Source: Agarivorans aestuarii
GTDB lineage: Bacteria > Pseudomonadota > Gammaproteobacteria > Enterobacterales > Celerinatantimonadaceae
Reading direction: 5' to 3'
NCBI RefSeq assembly: GCF_019670125.1
Contig: NZ_AP023033.1
Coordinates: 2,841,001 to 2,905,000, forward strand
DNA length: 64,000 bases
The first letter of the stretch is position 1, and each line of letters starts with the position of its first letter. Positions 9,142 through 17,909 of this stretch are shown one piece after another. Position numbers and translations under genes: made by a program. The notes under the pieces are model-generated. The model did not search any database, was not told the origin of the DNA, and saw only the letters and a program-made list of their open reading frames with translations.

Positions 9142-10247
9142 CCTTGTATCCCCGCCTGCTGGTAAACCTTCAAATAGCGCTGACTAATATCGCCTATCGA
9201 AAACTCTGCTAATACTCTACCCTGATTATCATTGGCAATAGTTTGTCGCACAGTTTGGTGAACATTAATCATCCTCTCAATCGCGGTTTGTAAGTCTTTA
9301 GGGCTCTGAGGAGCTACTACCCACTCTGGTTTGCTCAATATATACGCCGCATCACCTACGTCAGTAGTGATGCATGGCAGCGCATAGCTCATGGCTTCTA
9401 CCAATACATTAGGAAAGCCTTCTGTTTTGGACGGCAAGACAAAAACATCGATACCTTGATAGAAACTTTCCATATCACTTACTTCATCAAGCAACATGCA
9501 TTGTTCTTTAGGAAATTCATAGCGTTTAAGCAATGCCATTAGCTCTACGTTTTGAGTATTAACATCGCGGCCCGCGATCTTTAAACAGAGCGCAGAATTA
9601 GCCTTACAAATAGGCGCAAGTGCAGCAATTAAATTCGCATAGTCTTTGGCGGGATGCCAACGCCCCGCCGCGCCAATAACGCGAGCAAATTGACGCTGTT
9701 CTCTTAATAAGACAATCTGTTCGAACTGATAGCCATTAGCAATAAAATGCATCTTATCTGCAGGGTAGCCATAGGCAATATGCTGCTTAACACTCCGCTG
9801 GCTACAGCAGATTATCTGCTGTGTTTTATGGGCTACTAACTTCCCTAACCACAGCGCTAGACGCGTACTCATCTTTTCATCTTGGTATTTATCAAGCGAG
9901 TGATGAACCCCCATAAACAAGGGGAGTTTGCTGGCAAAGAGCAATTTATATAAGCCAGCTATCGCATTAGCGTGATACATCCAGCTTTGAATTAGAGATA
10001 CATCGCGTTGTTTAACCAAACGGCGTAGCTTAAACACAGCCAGCAACATACTCACCGGCCCTTTAGCATTTAAGCTAATAAACTCCACCTCACTATCAGG
10101 CTTAATTAGCGAACGATTTTTTGGCGAGGCCTGCATCAACGCGATTATGACATGTTTGTGTTGCGGCTGATTATTAACTAAATTCGCTAACATCTTTTCC
10201 GCGCCACCAGTAAGTGCAAAATTGGTGATGAAATGAAATATTGTCAC
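9138..10247 (-). CDS. GT4 glycosyltransferase
   Basis: A 369-residue GT4 transferase. TNFALTGGAEKMLANLV at the N-terminus is the acceptor-side glycine loop, and the donor site is LPSKTEGFPNVLVEAMSYALPCITTDVGD near residues 270-300. It starts at a GTG with a 4-bp GTGA overlap with the next gene upstream. It should extend the polyprenyl-linked oligosaccharide at the cytoplasmic face. The sugar and linkage cannot be predicted. Confidence 0.82.
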   Translation of the reverse strand: MTIFHFITNFALTGGAEKMLANLVNNQPQHKHVIIALMQASPKNRSLIKPDSEVEFISLNAKGPVSMLLAVFKLRRLVKQRDVSLIQSWMYHANAIAGLYKLLFASKLPLFMGVHHSLDKYQDEKMSTRLALWLGKLVAHKTQQIICCSQRSVKQHIAYGYPADKMHFIANGYQFEQIVLLREQRQFARVIGAAGRWHPAKDYANLIAALAPICKANSALCLKIAGRDVNTQNVELMALLKRYEFPKEQCMLLDEVSDMESFYQGIDVFVLPSKTEGFPNVLVEAMSYALPCITTDVGDAAYILSKPEWVVAPQSPKDLQTAIERMINVHQTVRQTIANDNQGRVLAEFSIGDISQRYLKVYQQAGIQG

Positions 10248-11323
10248 AGTATACTCTCAAAAAATGGCACAAAACCTTGTGTATCGATTAACTGGCTCTG
10301 ACTATTGCTTGGCGGGTTAAGGATAAGCTTAGCGAGTGCTTTCGGATCTCCAACAGGGAAATAGTTCTGCTCAGGCAACAACTCGCTTGCCCCTCCTGGG
10401 CAGTCACTGGATATACAAGGCGCGCCTAAAAACTGGGCCTGAACCAAGGCATTAGGCATACCCTCAACCAATGAACTTAATACAAATGACTGACAATGCT
10501 TCATATAGCAAAATGGATTGCTTGCGAATCCTGTTAGCGATACGACTTCGCTTAACTCTAAGTCTTGAACCAAAGCCGTAAGCTTTTCGCGCAAAAGGCC
10601 TTCTCCCAATATAATTAAGCGAGTGACTTGCTGCTTTTGGCACAGGGCAATGGCCTTAATTAAAGTCTCATAATCTTTTTCGGGTACTAAGCGCCCCACC
10701 GCTAAAACAAAAGGCTGTTCATCTGTCACCCATGGGTGCTCACAAGGTGCTAGGGCTTGCTCATTCACCATGTCTTTATCTAGTGGGTTGGCCAATACTT
10801 GAATTGTCCTATCCAAGTCAAAGTAATTGCTAACATCTGCGGCTACATACTTAGCTGGAGCAACCAGGTAGTCAGCTCGCCGATAAGCATACTTAGCACT
10901 CTTTTTTACCCAAGTACGTTTTAATAATGACGATATGCCTAGTAGGTTGATAGAAGGGCAAGACGCTTCTCTGGCAACCAATTTACATGGAAGCCCGCTC
11001 AAGCGAATCGCCAATAGCATAGAAAAAGCCAAGTGGCTCTGAGAGCAAAACACTACTTTAGGTTTTATTCTTTTAAGCTGTTTAACTAGCTTAGGAATAG
11101 CTTTTAAAGACGATGACTGCTCCACAATGCTGCAAGTTAGGCTATCGTCGAGCTCTTGCCTAAAAGGGCCTTGTCCATTTAGTGAAAGAAATTCAACAGA
11201 CCAATTTGATACCAATAAATTTGCTAAAGTCACCGCCAAGCGCTCCGCCCCCCCCTGGTGAAAGCTAGAGCTAAATATAAGAATATCGCACCCACTAACT
11301 GGTGACTTTAAAAGCGGAGTCAT
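10244..11323 (-). CDS. GT4 glycosyltransferase
   Basis: A 359-residue GT4 transferase. SSFHQGGAERLAVTLANLL marks the N-terminal domain; VGRLVPEKDYETLIKAI and SSLVEGMPNALVQAQFLGAPCISSDCPGGASE mark the donor-binding domain. It resembles the PglJ/PglH group of N-acetylgalactosaminyltransferases in general layout, but specificity is not readable. It overlaps the Wzy-like gene by 4 bp (ATGA). Confidence 0.82.
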   Translation of the reverse strand: MTPLLKSPVSGCDILIFSSSFHQGGAERLAVTLANLLVSNWSVEFLSLNGQGPFRQELDDSLTCSIVEQSSSLKAIPKLVKQLKRIKPKVVFCSQSHLAFSMLLAIRLSGLPCKLVAREASCPSINLLGISSLLKRTWVKKSAKYAYRRADYLVAPAKYVAADVSNYFDLDRTIQVLANPLDKDMVNEQALAPCEHPWVTDEQPFVLAVGRLVPEKDYETLIKAIALCQKQQVTRLIILGEGLLREKLTALVQDLELSEVVSLTGFASNPFCYMKHCQSFVLSSLVEGMPNALVQAQFLGAPCISSDCPGGASELLPEQNYFPVGDPKALAKLILNPPSNSQSQLIDTQGFVPFFESIL

Positions 11324-12459
11324 TGTTGTTCATTCCTTTGGTATTGGTGCATAGCGGCAGCAACCATAACTGCTATAAACATTAACCAACTACGGCTATA
11401 CCAAACGTTCGAAGTAGAAAAAACCACACCTATATGCACTAACATCAAACAGCACCAAAGGCTTAGAGGAAAAATTCGAGTAAGATTAGCAATACTGAAT
11501 AACACAAGCAGTAAACCCAAGGCTGCTAATAAACCCGCTTCAGCACCAATATTAAGTAAGGTATTGTGAGCATTCACTTCGCGTTGCGCATTGCCCTCTC
11601 GACCGATTCCTAAAGGGTTAGTCGCAATTATCTCGAGATACTCAAACACCACATCTAAACGCGAGGAGTCTTTACTGACCAGTTCTTGTTGACTAGAAAG
11701 AGATAAGCGATCTAGTGCTCTTGAGTTTATGCTGTCACCTAGGTTTGCTTGAAAGGTAACTATTACAAATAACACTCCAGATATAACAAAGCCTAATTTG
11801 GCTCGAAATGAGATCATTGAATAGAACCCCAAAATAACTAGGGTATATAGCAATAGGCCACTTCGAGAAGCAGTGGCCAGCACGGTCAATAAGGTAAACA
11901 AAACAGCGGCGGACTCTTGCCAAGTAAAGCCACTGCGACTATTTCGACATAATAGTACTCCAGCTAATGAAAACACCAAGGCTCTAGCGCCATCATTGGC
12001 ATCCCCAGCAAATCCAGCTGCGCGATAATCCAAATTAGAAAACATCCCTGGATTAACGACATCTCCCCATATTGACGCGCAAACAAGCGTTAACGACAAC
12101 CAACATGCACGCTGTACCGTTGCCAAAGAAACAGTACTAAACCAATTGAATAACACCATCAACCAGATTAGATGAAACCAAGGGAAGGCCGCATTAGACA
12201 AATTTACCGGTGGGCTAGCGATAAATGACAAACCATAGCAAGAGTTCACTAACAACATACTAAGTAACAGCCATTGCGTTTTGGGAAACACTTGGAAGCG
12301 TTTATCAAATAAAGCAAAAAGAACCGATACCCCTAGCATGCCAAGCAATGCCACGTATGAAAAACCGGGAATTAAGCGAGTTAAATACAAATCGAGCGCA
12401 GACAAGTGCATGGCAAACACAAGCATTGATAGCCAATTGAGAGCTTGCCTAAAGCTCAC
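11320..12459 (-). CDS. Wzy/O-antigen ligase family membrane protein
   Basis: A 379-residue polytopic membrane protein with about ten hydrophobic segments. The periplasmic loop region contains RAAGFAGDANDGA and the Wzy_C-type motif HNTLLNIGAEAGLLAALG near residue 300, characteristic of the O-antigen polymerase/ligase/PglL superfamily. Length fits a Wzy polymerase better than PglL oligosaccharyltransferases, which are usually well over 500 residues. It starts at GTG within a 4-bp overlap. It may polymerise the pgl-type repeat unit or transfer it to an acceptor; the sequence does not decide which. Confidence 0.8.
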   Translation of the reverse strand: MSFRQALNWLSMLVFAMHLSALDLYLTRLIPGFSYVALLGMLGVSVLFALFDKRFQVFPKTQWLLLSMLLVNSCYGLSFIASPPVNLSNAAFPWFHLIWLMVLFNWFSTVSLATVQRACWLSLTLVCASIWGDVVNPGMFSNLDYRAAGFAGDANDGARALVFSLAGVLLCRNSRSGFTWQESAAVLFTLLTVLATASRSGLLLYTLVILGFYSMISFRAKLGFVISGVLFVIVTFQANLGDSINSRALDRLSLSSQQELVSKDSSRLDVVFEYLEIIATNPLGIGREGNAQREVNAHNTLLNIGAEAGLLAALGLLLVLFSIANLTRIFPLSLWCCLMLVHIGVVFSTSNVWYSRSWLMFIAVMVAAAMHQYQRNEQQ

Positions 12460-13553
12460 TTTGTTATCCCCTTAAATAACAGGCTTTCCCATTTACCGTA
12501 AATAATATCCGGGTGATACCGTTTGTTAGCTAAGTAAGCGGCTTGCTCTCCCCAAGCCTGTAACTCATTGTCAGGCATCTCAAATACTCGCATCAGCGCT
12601 TCACTTAACGCTTTCACATCCTTAAGAGGGACTAATAAACCCGTAGCTTCATGCTCAATAATATCTTCTGGGCCAAATAAGGTTTTATAACTTACCACCG
12701 GCAAGCCCATTGCCTGCGCCTCAAGCAGCGCCACTGGGAAACCCTCTCTGTAAGAGCTCATAACAAATACGCTAGCTTGTTGCAGCTTCTCTTTAACTTT
12801 ATTGGTTGGCCCTTGCATGGTAACGCTAGACTCTAAACCTAACGTGACAATCAATTCAGATAACTGCTGTTGGTTCTCACCCGAACCGTATATATCAAAA
12901 GGCCAACGCTTTTCTTCAGGAATAAGCGCAAGTGCTTGCAAGGTATCTTGTAAACCTTTTTCCGGTGTTAAGCGACCAATAAACACCAGCTTTTTGGTAT
13001 TTTCTTGTGCTGTAGCTTGAACGCCTGAAGTAGCAATTGCAGTACTGTTGCCAATAACTTGGTAACCTTGTGGCCGCCAATCTACTAAAGCTTTTTTAAT
13101 AGTGTTCGTTTGCAACACCACCTCGTCAAAGCGGGCATAACAATAGCGAGTTAGCCTTTGCCACATCCGGCCATGCCTTTCAATTAAAGGATTACTCACT
13201 TCACCGCAATAAACTTCTACTGCAGTCCCTTTAGTTGCCAATAAAGCTAAACACGCCAAACGGTGGGTGAATACCATTAACCGCTCTACGCCATGGGATA
13301 ATACATACCGCCTAATAGCCTTCATCGTAAGTAAATTCTCAATCAAACCAGCACCTTTGAAGTGAAAGCGTTGCTGATAACGTAGTTTGTGAATAGCTAA
13401 CTTAGGGCTTACTTCAAAAACAGGAGAACCAGTAAATAAAGTAGCTAGCGCGACATCATGATTATTATCGGCAAATTGAGAGGCCAGTTCACAAGCAATT
13501 CTTTCCGCCCCACCCTGAGCTAAGCCAGGAACCAAAATAGTGAATTTAGCCAA
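12456..13553 (-). CDS. GT4 glycosyltransferase
   Basis: A 365-residue GT4 transferase. LVPGLAQGGAERIACELA lies at the N-terminus, FIGRLTPEKGLQDTLQAL in the linker, and SSYREGFPVALLEAQAMGLPVVSYKT in the donor domain. It resembles GT4 enzymes adding GalNAc in pgl and amsE/D-like loci. It overlaps the flippase gene by 8 bp, so translation is probably coupled. Exact sugar unknown. Confidence 0.82.
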   Translation of the reverse strand: MAKFTILVPGLAQGGAERIACELASQFADNNHDVALATLFTGSPVFEVSPKLAIHKLRYQQRFHFKGAGLIENLLTMKAIRRYVLSHGVERLMVFTHRLACLALLATKGTAVEVYCGEVSNPLIERHGRMWQRLTRYCYARFDEVVLQTNTIKKALVDWRPQGYQVIGNSTAIATSGVQATAQENTKKLVFIGRLTPEKGLQDTLQALALIPEEKRWPFDIYGSGENQQQLSELIVTLGLESSVTMQGPTNKVKEKLQQASVFVMSSYREGFPVALLEAQAMGLPVVSYKTLFGPEDIIEHEATGLLVPLKDVKALSEALMRVFEMPDNELQAWGEQAAYLANKRYHPDIIYGKWESLLFKGITK

Positions 13554-14847
13554 AGCGTCCTGTCCTCACTTTACGAATAGAAGAGGGTAGCAATACGTCT
13601 CGCAGTAACAAGGTCAATAAGATAACTGACACCAAATAAATGATTGATGTGGTTAAGGCAATGCCACTAAGCCCAAACCAACGACTCATTAAGTAATCCA
13701 GCATAATGTTTAGAAAAAATGCCGTAAGATTGATTAACAACATCATTCTCGCCTTGCCTAAGCTCACAACACATCGAGATAACACCATTCCAAGCAAATA
13801 CAAAGGCACCAAAAAGGTATAAAGCTGAGCAACATTCACCAGCTCAGTAGACGTTATAATATCTACTTCGCTACCTTGAAACATATACGGAATAATAAGA
13901 GGAAGGATGATATACATCGCAACAGCCACACCAATACCTAAACCAGCAGCCATCAGAGTAGCTTTAGTGAGCCTCGCTTTAAGCAAGTCTTTATCTTCGA
14001 TCCATTCAGCCATGTGTGGGATCAACATACTGCCTATGCTCATTGCTAATACACTTTGAGCAACGGCAACGAATTTATAGGCGTTACCCAATACACTCAC
14101 TTTCCCCTCACCAAGCTGGCTAGCAAACCCCAAATCAATCAAGGGTAATGTTGCGAGTAAGCTCGAACTTAACACCAACCAAAAAAATTCTTTAAACAAT
14201 GGTTTAGTGCTGAATTTGGCCGTTGTAGAGTAGCCTTCACCCGCAAGTCTACTCAAACGCCGATGCTTATAGGCTAAGATCGAGAAATGCACTAGATAGG
14301 CAATTAAGAGGGCTGAGGCAATGTAGGAAATAGTGAGAGTTTTACCTGCTAGCATAACAACAATAACTACTGCTAGGCCTAAACCCGGCATGATCAGTTG
14401 AGACGCCCCCAAAAAAGCTAATTGTTTTTTAGCGGTAAGCGATGCGATTAAAGGTGCCTGCATTAAACCGACCGCGACAACCCCCACAAAGCAAAAGTAA
14501 ACCAAAGGCTCAACTTGAGAAGGCTCATAAATAAACCGAGGTAAAATATACACAGACAGAAAAGCAAACAGTATGCTTAGTGTTAGCGAAAACAGGGAAA
14601 ACTGACGGTAAAAACGTTTAAAATTAAATTGATGACGCTTTAGAAAAGAAGCCAGTAAACTATTTAATGCTCCGGTTATAATACTGATAACAAACATCGC
14701 GACAGCAAATAATAATAAATAGCTATCTAATTGGGCATTAAAACCAACTTCTCGGGCAAACAAAATGTCCCGTATAAAAGCCAAAGCTTTACCAAACACC
14801 GACAACATCGATAAAAGTAAGCCCGTTAGCAATAACCTCTTAAACAC
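13546..14847 (-). CDS. polyprenyl-linked oligosaccharide flippase (MurJ/Wzx, MVF family)
   Basis: A 433-residue protein with about twelve transmembrane segments. The N-terminus (GKALAFIRDILFAREVG followed by LDSYLLLFAV) resembles MurJ/MVF proteins more than classical PST-type Wzx. It should flip the completed lipid-linked glycan of this locus across the inner membrane. In Campylobacter this step is done by the ABC flippase PglK; here a MOP-type flippase takes the place. It is the first gene of the long minus-strand operon running to 3212. Confidence 0.82.
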   Translation of the reverse strand: MFKRLLLTGLLLSMLSVFGKALAFIRDILFAREVGFNAQLDSYLLLFAVAMFVISIITGALNSLLASFLKRHQFNFKRFYRQFSLFSLTLSILFAFLSVYILPRFIYEPSQVEPLVYFCFVGVVAVGLMQAPLIASLTAKKQLAFLGASQLIMPGLGLAVVIVVMLAGKTLTISYIASALLIAYLVHFSILAYKHRRLSRLAGEGYSTTAKFSTKPLFKEFFWLVLSSSLLATLPLIDLGFASQLGEGKVSVLGNAYKFVAVAQSVLAMSIGSMLIPHMAEWIEDKDLLKARLTKATLMAAGLGIGVAVAMYIILPLIIPYMFQGSEVDIITSTELVNVAQLYTFLVPLYLLGMVLSRCVVSLGKARMMLLINLTAFFLNIMLDYLMSRWFGLSGIALTTSIIYLVSVILLTLLLRDVLLPSSIRKVRTGRFG

Positions 14848-15142
14848 GTAACTCTTCCATTACAGCAGCACTAACCTATATAGTTAGCCTAACTAAAATC
14901 CTTTTAGTTAATAGCGCCTTAGTACATCAATACTGCTACACTAACACTGATTGTTTTCGCGCCCAAAGCAAAAAGTGGTTAAATACAGGTTAAAGCCTCA
15001 AGTCGTGAAGCGACTACCAAAACGATGTTTTAACACCTGAGCTAGGCATTAAAACCAGCATTCAGACTACAAAGCTCTGCAACAACCAAAACGCGCCGTT
15101 TTGGTGTTAAGTCTATACACATTCAATAATCAAGGAAGATTA
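14848..15142. promoter_or_regulatory. divergent intergenic region with inverted repeats
   Basis: This 295-bp region should carry the promoter of the pgl-like operon (minus) and of the lipoprotein gene (plus). Visible elements are an AT-rich perfect inverted repeat (AACTAAAA-TCC-TTTTAGTT, 14891-14909) close to the flippase start, CCAAAACG at 15017-15024, and CCAAAACG-CGC-CGTTTTGG at 15086-15104. I could not name a regulator for any of them. Confidence 0.4.
15086..15104. repeat. perfect 8-bp inverted repeat with 3-nt loop
   Basis: CCAAAACG at 15086-15093 pairs with CGTTTTGG at 15097-15104. It ends 38 bp before the lipoprotein ATG, so it may be an operator or a 5' leader hairpin; no T-run follows, which argues against a terminator. 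Confidence 0.6.
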
Positions 15143-15784
15143 ATGACTAAATTCTTCACCCTCTCAACTCAATTCAAACAAACTATTATTGCTAGCATGA
15201 TTTGTATCGGCTCCCTTAACCTGAGCGGCTGCGCAAACACAGCAGAAGGCGCCGGAACAGGCGCTTTGGCAGGCGCTGCTGGCGGTTTAGTCTCAGGCTT
15301 AATTTGGGGCGGCGATCCTTTGGAATCGGCCGCGAGAGGCGCAGCGGTAGGTGCAGCATCAGGCGCTGCAGTAGGGGCAGTGCAAGATGCTAAACAAAGC
15401 TCTTCGGAGGAAGCACCACAACAAGCTAGTGAAAACAGCTCCAATCAACTACCAAGTAAAGAACAGCTTATTGCCGCTATTGGCGAACCAGCTGTTGACG
15501 GCATAGTTGCATTAGCTAAATGTGATTACTCTAGCGCTTTAAGTAAAGCTAAGTTATCCAAGGCCGCCAGCGAGCCGCATTACCAAGAGGCAGGTGTATG
15601 GCTTGAAGCCCTAAGCTACGCAGAGACTGGGGATGTTGATAAACTAAATGCTAGCTACGCAGAAATTATCAAGCTGGATAAGCAAGTAAGTAATGTACTT
15701 GAAGCCCAAACCGAGTTGTCGGAAAGCTTAGGTAAACTGAAACAGATTAGAGTTGAGCACAACCTGCCAGAAAGCTGCTCGTAG
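15143..15784 (+). CDS. glycine-zipper lipoprotein of unknown function
   Basis: A 213-residue protein starting at an ATG preceded by AAGGAAGA (a TTG at 15101 would add 14 residues but has no ribosome binding site). It has an N-terminal signal peptide with lipobox LSGC, so it is probably lipid-anchored. A glycine/alanine-rich stretch with GAGTGALAGAAGG and AARGAAVGAASG patterns follows, typical of glycine-zipper membrane-associating segments, and then a soluble helical C-terminal half. It sits upstream of the yjbFGH genes, separated by the opposite-strand parvulin gene. I do not recognise a specific family. Confidence 0.8.
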   Translation: MTKFFTLSTQFKQTIIASMICIGSLNLSGCANTAEGAGTGALAGAAGGLVSGLIWGGDPLESAARGAAVGAASGAAVGAVQDAKQSSSEEAPQQASENSSNQLPSKEQLIAAIGEPAVDGIVALAKCDYSSALSKAKLSKAASEPHYQEAGVWLEALSYAETGDVDKLNASYAEIIKLDKQVSNVLEAQTELSESLGKLKQIRVEHNLPESCS

Positions 15785-15890
15785 TTTCAACAGGTACTTT
15801 AACAATCTGAAAAAATAGCTCTAAAAGGGATAACTATGTAGCTAGCGCTTCAAGCCTAAAGCTAATTATAAACAAGAAAGCAGTCGAAGA

Positions 15891-16169
15891 TTAAGTTCGA
15901 TAAAGCACTTTAACAACATGCCAGCCGTGCTTAGTTTTTACTAGGTGCGGCACAAGTATTTCGCCACTAAAGCATACCTTATCAAACTGCGGCACCATTT
16001 GCCCGCGCCGAAACTCACCTAAGTCACCGCCCTTTTTTCCTGAAGGACAAGTAGAGTACTTTTTAGCTAAGGTTTGAAATTTCGCGCCCTTCTTAAGCTG
16101 CTTGATGATATCTTCAGCTTGCTCTTTATGTTTAACCAAAATATGTAAAGCTGCTGCCGTTCTAGCCAA
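15891..16169 (-). CDS. ppiC: peptidyl-prolyl cis-trans isomerase, small parvulin (PpiC)
   Basis: A 92-residue stand-alone parvulin, the same size as E. coli Ppi[16 protein letters not shown], the [29 protein letters not shown] block and the C-terminal [11 protein letters not shown] are the typical parvulin core with both conserved histidines. There is no signal peptide, so it acts in the cytoplasm. It is oriented against its neighbours and shares no operon with them. Confidence 0.93.
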   Translation of the reverse strand: MARTAAALHILVKHKEQAEDIIKQLKKGAKFQTLAKKYSTCPSGKKGGDLGEFRRGQMVPQFDKVCFSGEILVPHLVKTKHGWHVVKVLYRT

Positions 16170-16367
16170 AATAATACTCTCTTTAAAAAACCAACAATGT
16201 ACCTAAATTCCCTTCGTCGATAAACCTTAATATAGCCAATTAAGCATGATTGCCATGCCTAACTTCGGTCACAAAACAAACAAGCGAGCTGGAAACACGA
16301 TACGATGCTTTCAGCATAAAAGCTCTAATGATAAGCTGTAACTCACTAACTATCCTAGGCAATGGAA

Positions 16368-17036
16368 ATGCGCTTAAGTAAATTATTATTACTAGTCTTT
16401 TTAGCTCTTCAAATTCTCGGCTGCACCCAAGACTATAAGAGCGGTAAAGAGCTCATCGACATCGCCATTAACGGCCTTCCCGACTCTCACTTAACAGAAG
16501 AAGAACGCCTTTCCTTAGGTTTTGCAGCAATATACGTTAAGTATGGTCAGCACCCCAAAACCTATATTGCGTTAGCTAAAGCAATTAAAGATGAAAGAAT
16601 ATGGGCAGCAAGTGATGGTATAACCATCGTTACCCGTTATGGTCAGATCGTACGTACCGATGGACTACCCTTCTCCAGCAGCGGTGTTTACTTCACCCAA
16701 GAAAACCCGTTTGAAATTGGTCTACTGTCAGTAAGCCAAGATACGGTTTATTCTGCAAAACGAGACTTTATTAGTGAAGGCATGTTTGGCGTAACTAGTC
16801 ATTCGCGCTTCTCCATCGAAGAGTCATCCAGCCACTTTGTTGCTGGAAAAGAGCGACAGCTACAAAAAGTCACCGAATATATACACATCCCCGACTTAGA
16901 ATTTCAGGCTGAAAACCACTATTGGGTAGAACAAAACAACAATAAGCAAATCGTTTGGCGCTCCGAGCAACAATTAGGCCCCGCCCAACCCAGATTGCTT
17001 TTAGAAAGCTTATTACCTTACTTCGATGACATTTAG
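16368..17036 (+). CDS. yjbF: YjbF/GfcB-family lipoprotein
   Basis: About 222 residues, with a signal peptide ending in the lipobox ILGC. The following domain (SGKELIDIAINGLPDS, YVKYGQHPKTYIALAK and the later VTRYGQIVRTDGLP) matches the YjbF/GfcB (YmcC) family, which works in exopolysaccharide or group 4 capsule secretion. An ATG six bases upstream at 16362 is also possible; AGG at 9 nt favours 16368. It is the first gene of a yjbF-yjbG-yjbH row. Confidence 0.88.
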   Translation: MRLSKLLLLVFLALQILGCTQDYKSGKELIDIAINGLPDSHLTEEERLSLGFAAIYVKYGQHPKTYIALAKAIKDERIWAASDGITIVTRYGQIVRTDGLPFSSSGVYFTQENPFEIGLLSVSQDTVYSAKRDFISEGMFGVTSHSRFSIEESSSHFVAGKERQLQKVTEYIHIPDLEFQAENHYWVEQNNNKQIVWRSEQQLGPAQPRLLLESLLPYFDDI

Positions 17037-17069
17037 TAAATAATGCGAACAACCAAGGAAGATCTAACC

Positions 17070-17909
17070 ATGCGCATAAAGCGTAACGCCGCTTCAAAAA
17101 GTATTCTCCGATCTAGCAGCAAACTGTTTAGTCAAAGAGCTTTTGGCATCTGGTGCCTAATATTATTCGCAAGTTCCAGCTTGGCCAACGAAGCACAAGT
17201 AGCGGACAAACCAACCATTTCTGTCGTTGTTGAACAAGGTCATTTGCCAAGTAAAAGTTACTCCCTTGAGCAAGGAGCCCGCTTAAGTAACCTGCTTACA
17301 CAGATAAACCTGAGCAAAAATGATTACTGGTATGCGACTGCGTGGTTAAGAAAAAACAACAAGCTTAATTATCAACATAAGAAAACCGAGCTTACAGCAC
17401 TCATATCAGAACAGATTAGGCTCAAGAATAAACACCAACAGCAATGGCAGCAGGTACTAGAAAATGTATCGGCGATTAAACCCAGTGACCGCTTCGTCAC
17501 ACCGGTTCACCCAGATAGAGTGTTTGCCGACAAACAGTCAAACTTTCTGCTGCAAAACGGCGATACTTTGCTCATACCCTCTCGCCCTAACTTCGTGGCT
17601 ATTGTTGGATTTACCGAACAAACCCAGCAGCCTCATAATGCCACTCAAGATCTTTTGCAGTATCTTGAAAACAGCTCAGCGCTATCATTAGCAGATAACA
17701 GTTATGTTTGGCTTATTAAGCCCGATACAAGCATTGAAAAATTGCCTATAGCGTATTGGAATAAACGAGAGCCTAGGTTTATTGCCCCTGGCAGCACACT
17801 TTATGTGCCAGCAAAAGAACAAACATTTAGCAACGATTACCAAGCCATTAACCAGCTCTACCTTGAGCTCTTACAAAACCAGATAATAGGATCAAGCCAA
17901 GGTGAGTAA
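17070..17909 (+). CDS. yjbG: YjbG/GfcC-family capsule/exopolysaccharide protein
   Basis: About 279 residues, periplasmic by its N-terminal signal sequence (hydrophobic segment about residues 25-40 ending SSLANEA). The body shows the GfcC layout: an SLBB-like beta-grasp start (LPSKSYSLEQGARLSNLL), a long helical stretch (about residues 85-125) and a second beta-grasp with NGDTLLIPSRPNFVAIVGF. The start at 17070 is preceded by AAGGAAGA; the ATG at 17043 has no comparable site. It overlaps yjbH by 8 bp. Confidence 0.87.
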   Translation: MRIKRNAASKSILRSSSKLFSQRAFGIWCLILFASSSLANEAQVADKPTISVVVEQGHLPSKSYSLEQGARLSNLLTQINLSKNDYWYATAWLRKNNKLNYQHKKTELTALISEQIRLKNKHQQQWQQVLENVSAIKPSDRFVTPVHPDRVFADKQSNFLLQNGDTLLIPSRPNFVAIVGFTEQTQQPHNATQDLLQYLENSSALSLADNSYVWLIKPDTSIEKLPIAYWNKREPRFIAPGSTLYVPAKEQTFSNDYQAINQLYLELLQNQIIGSSQGE

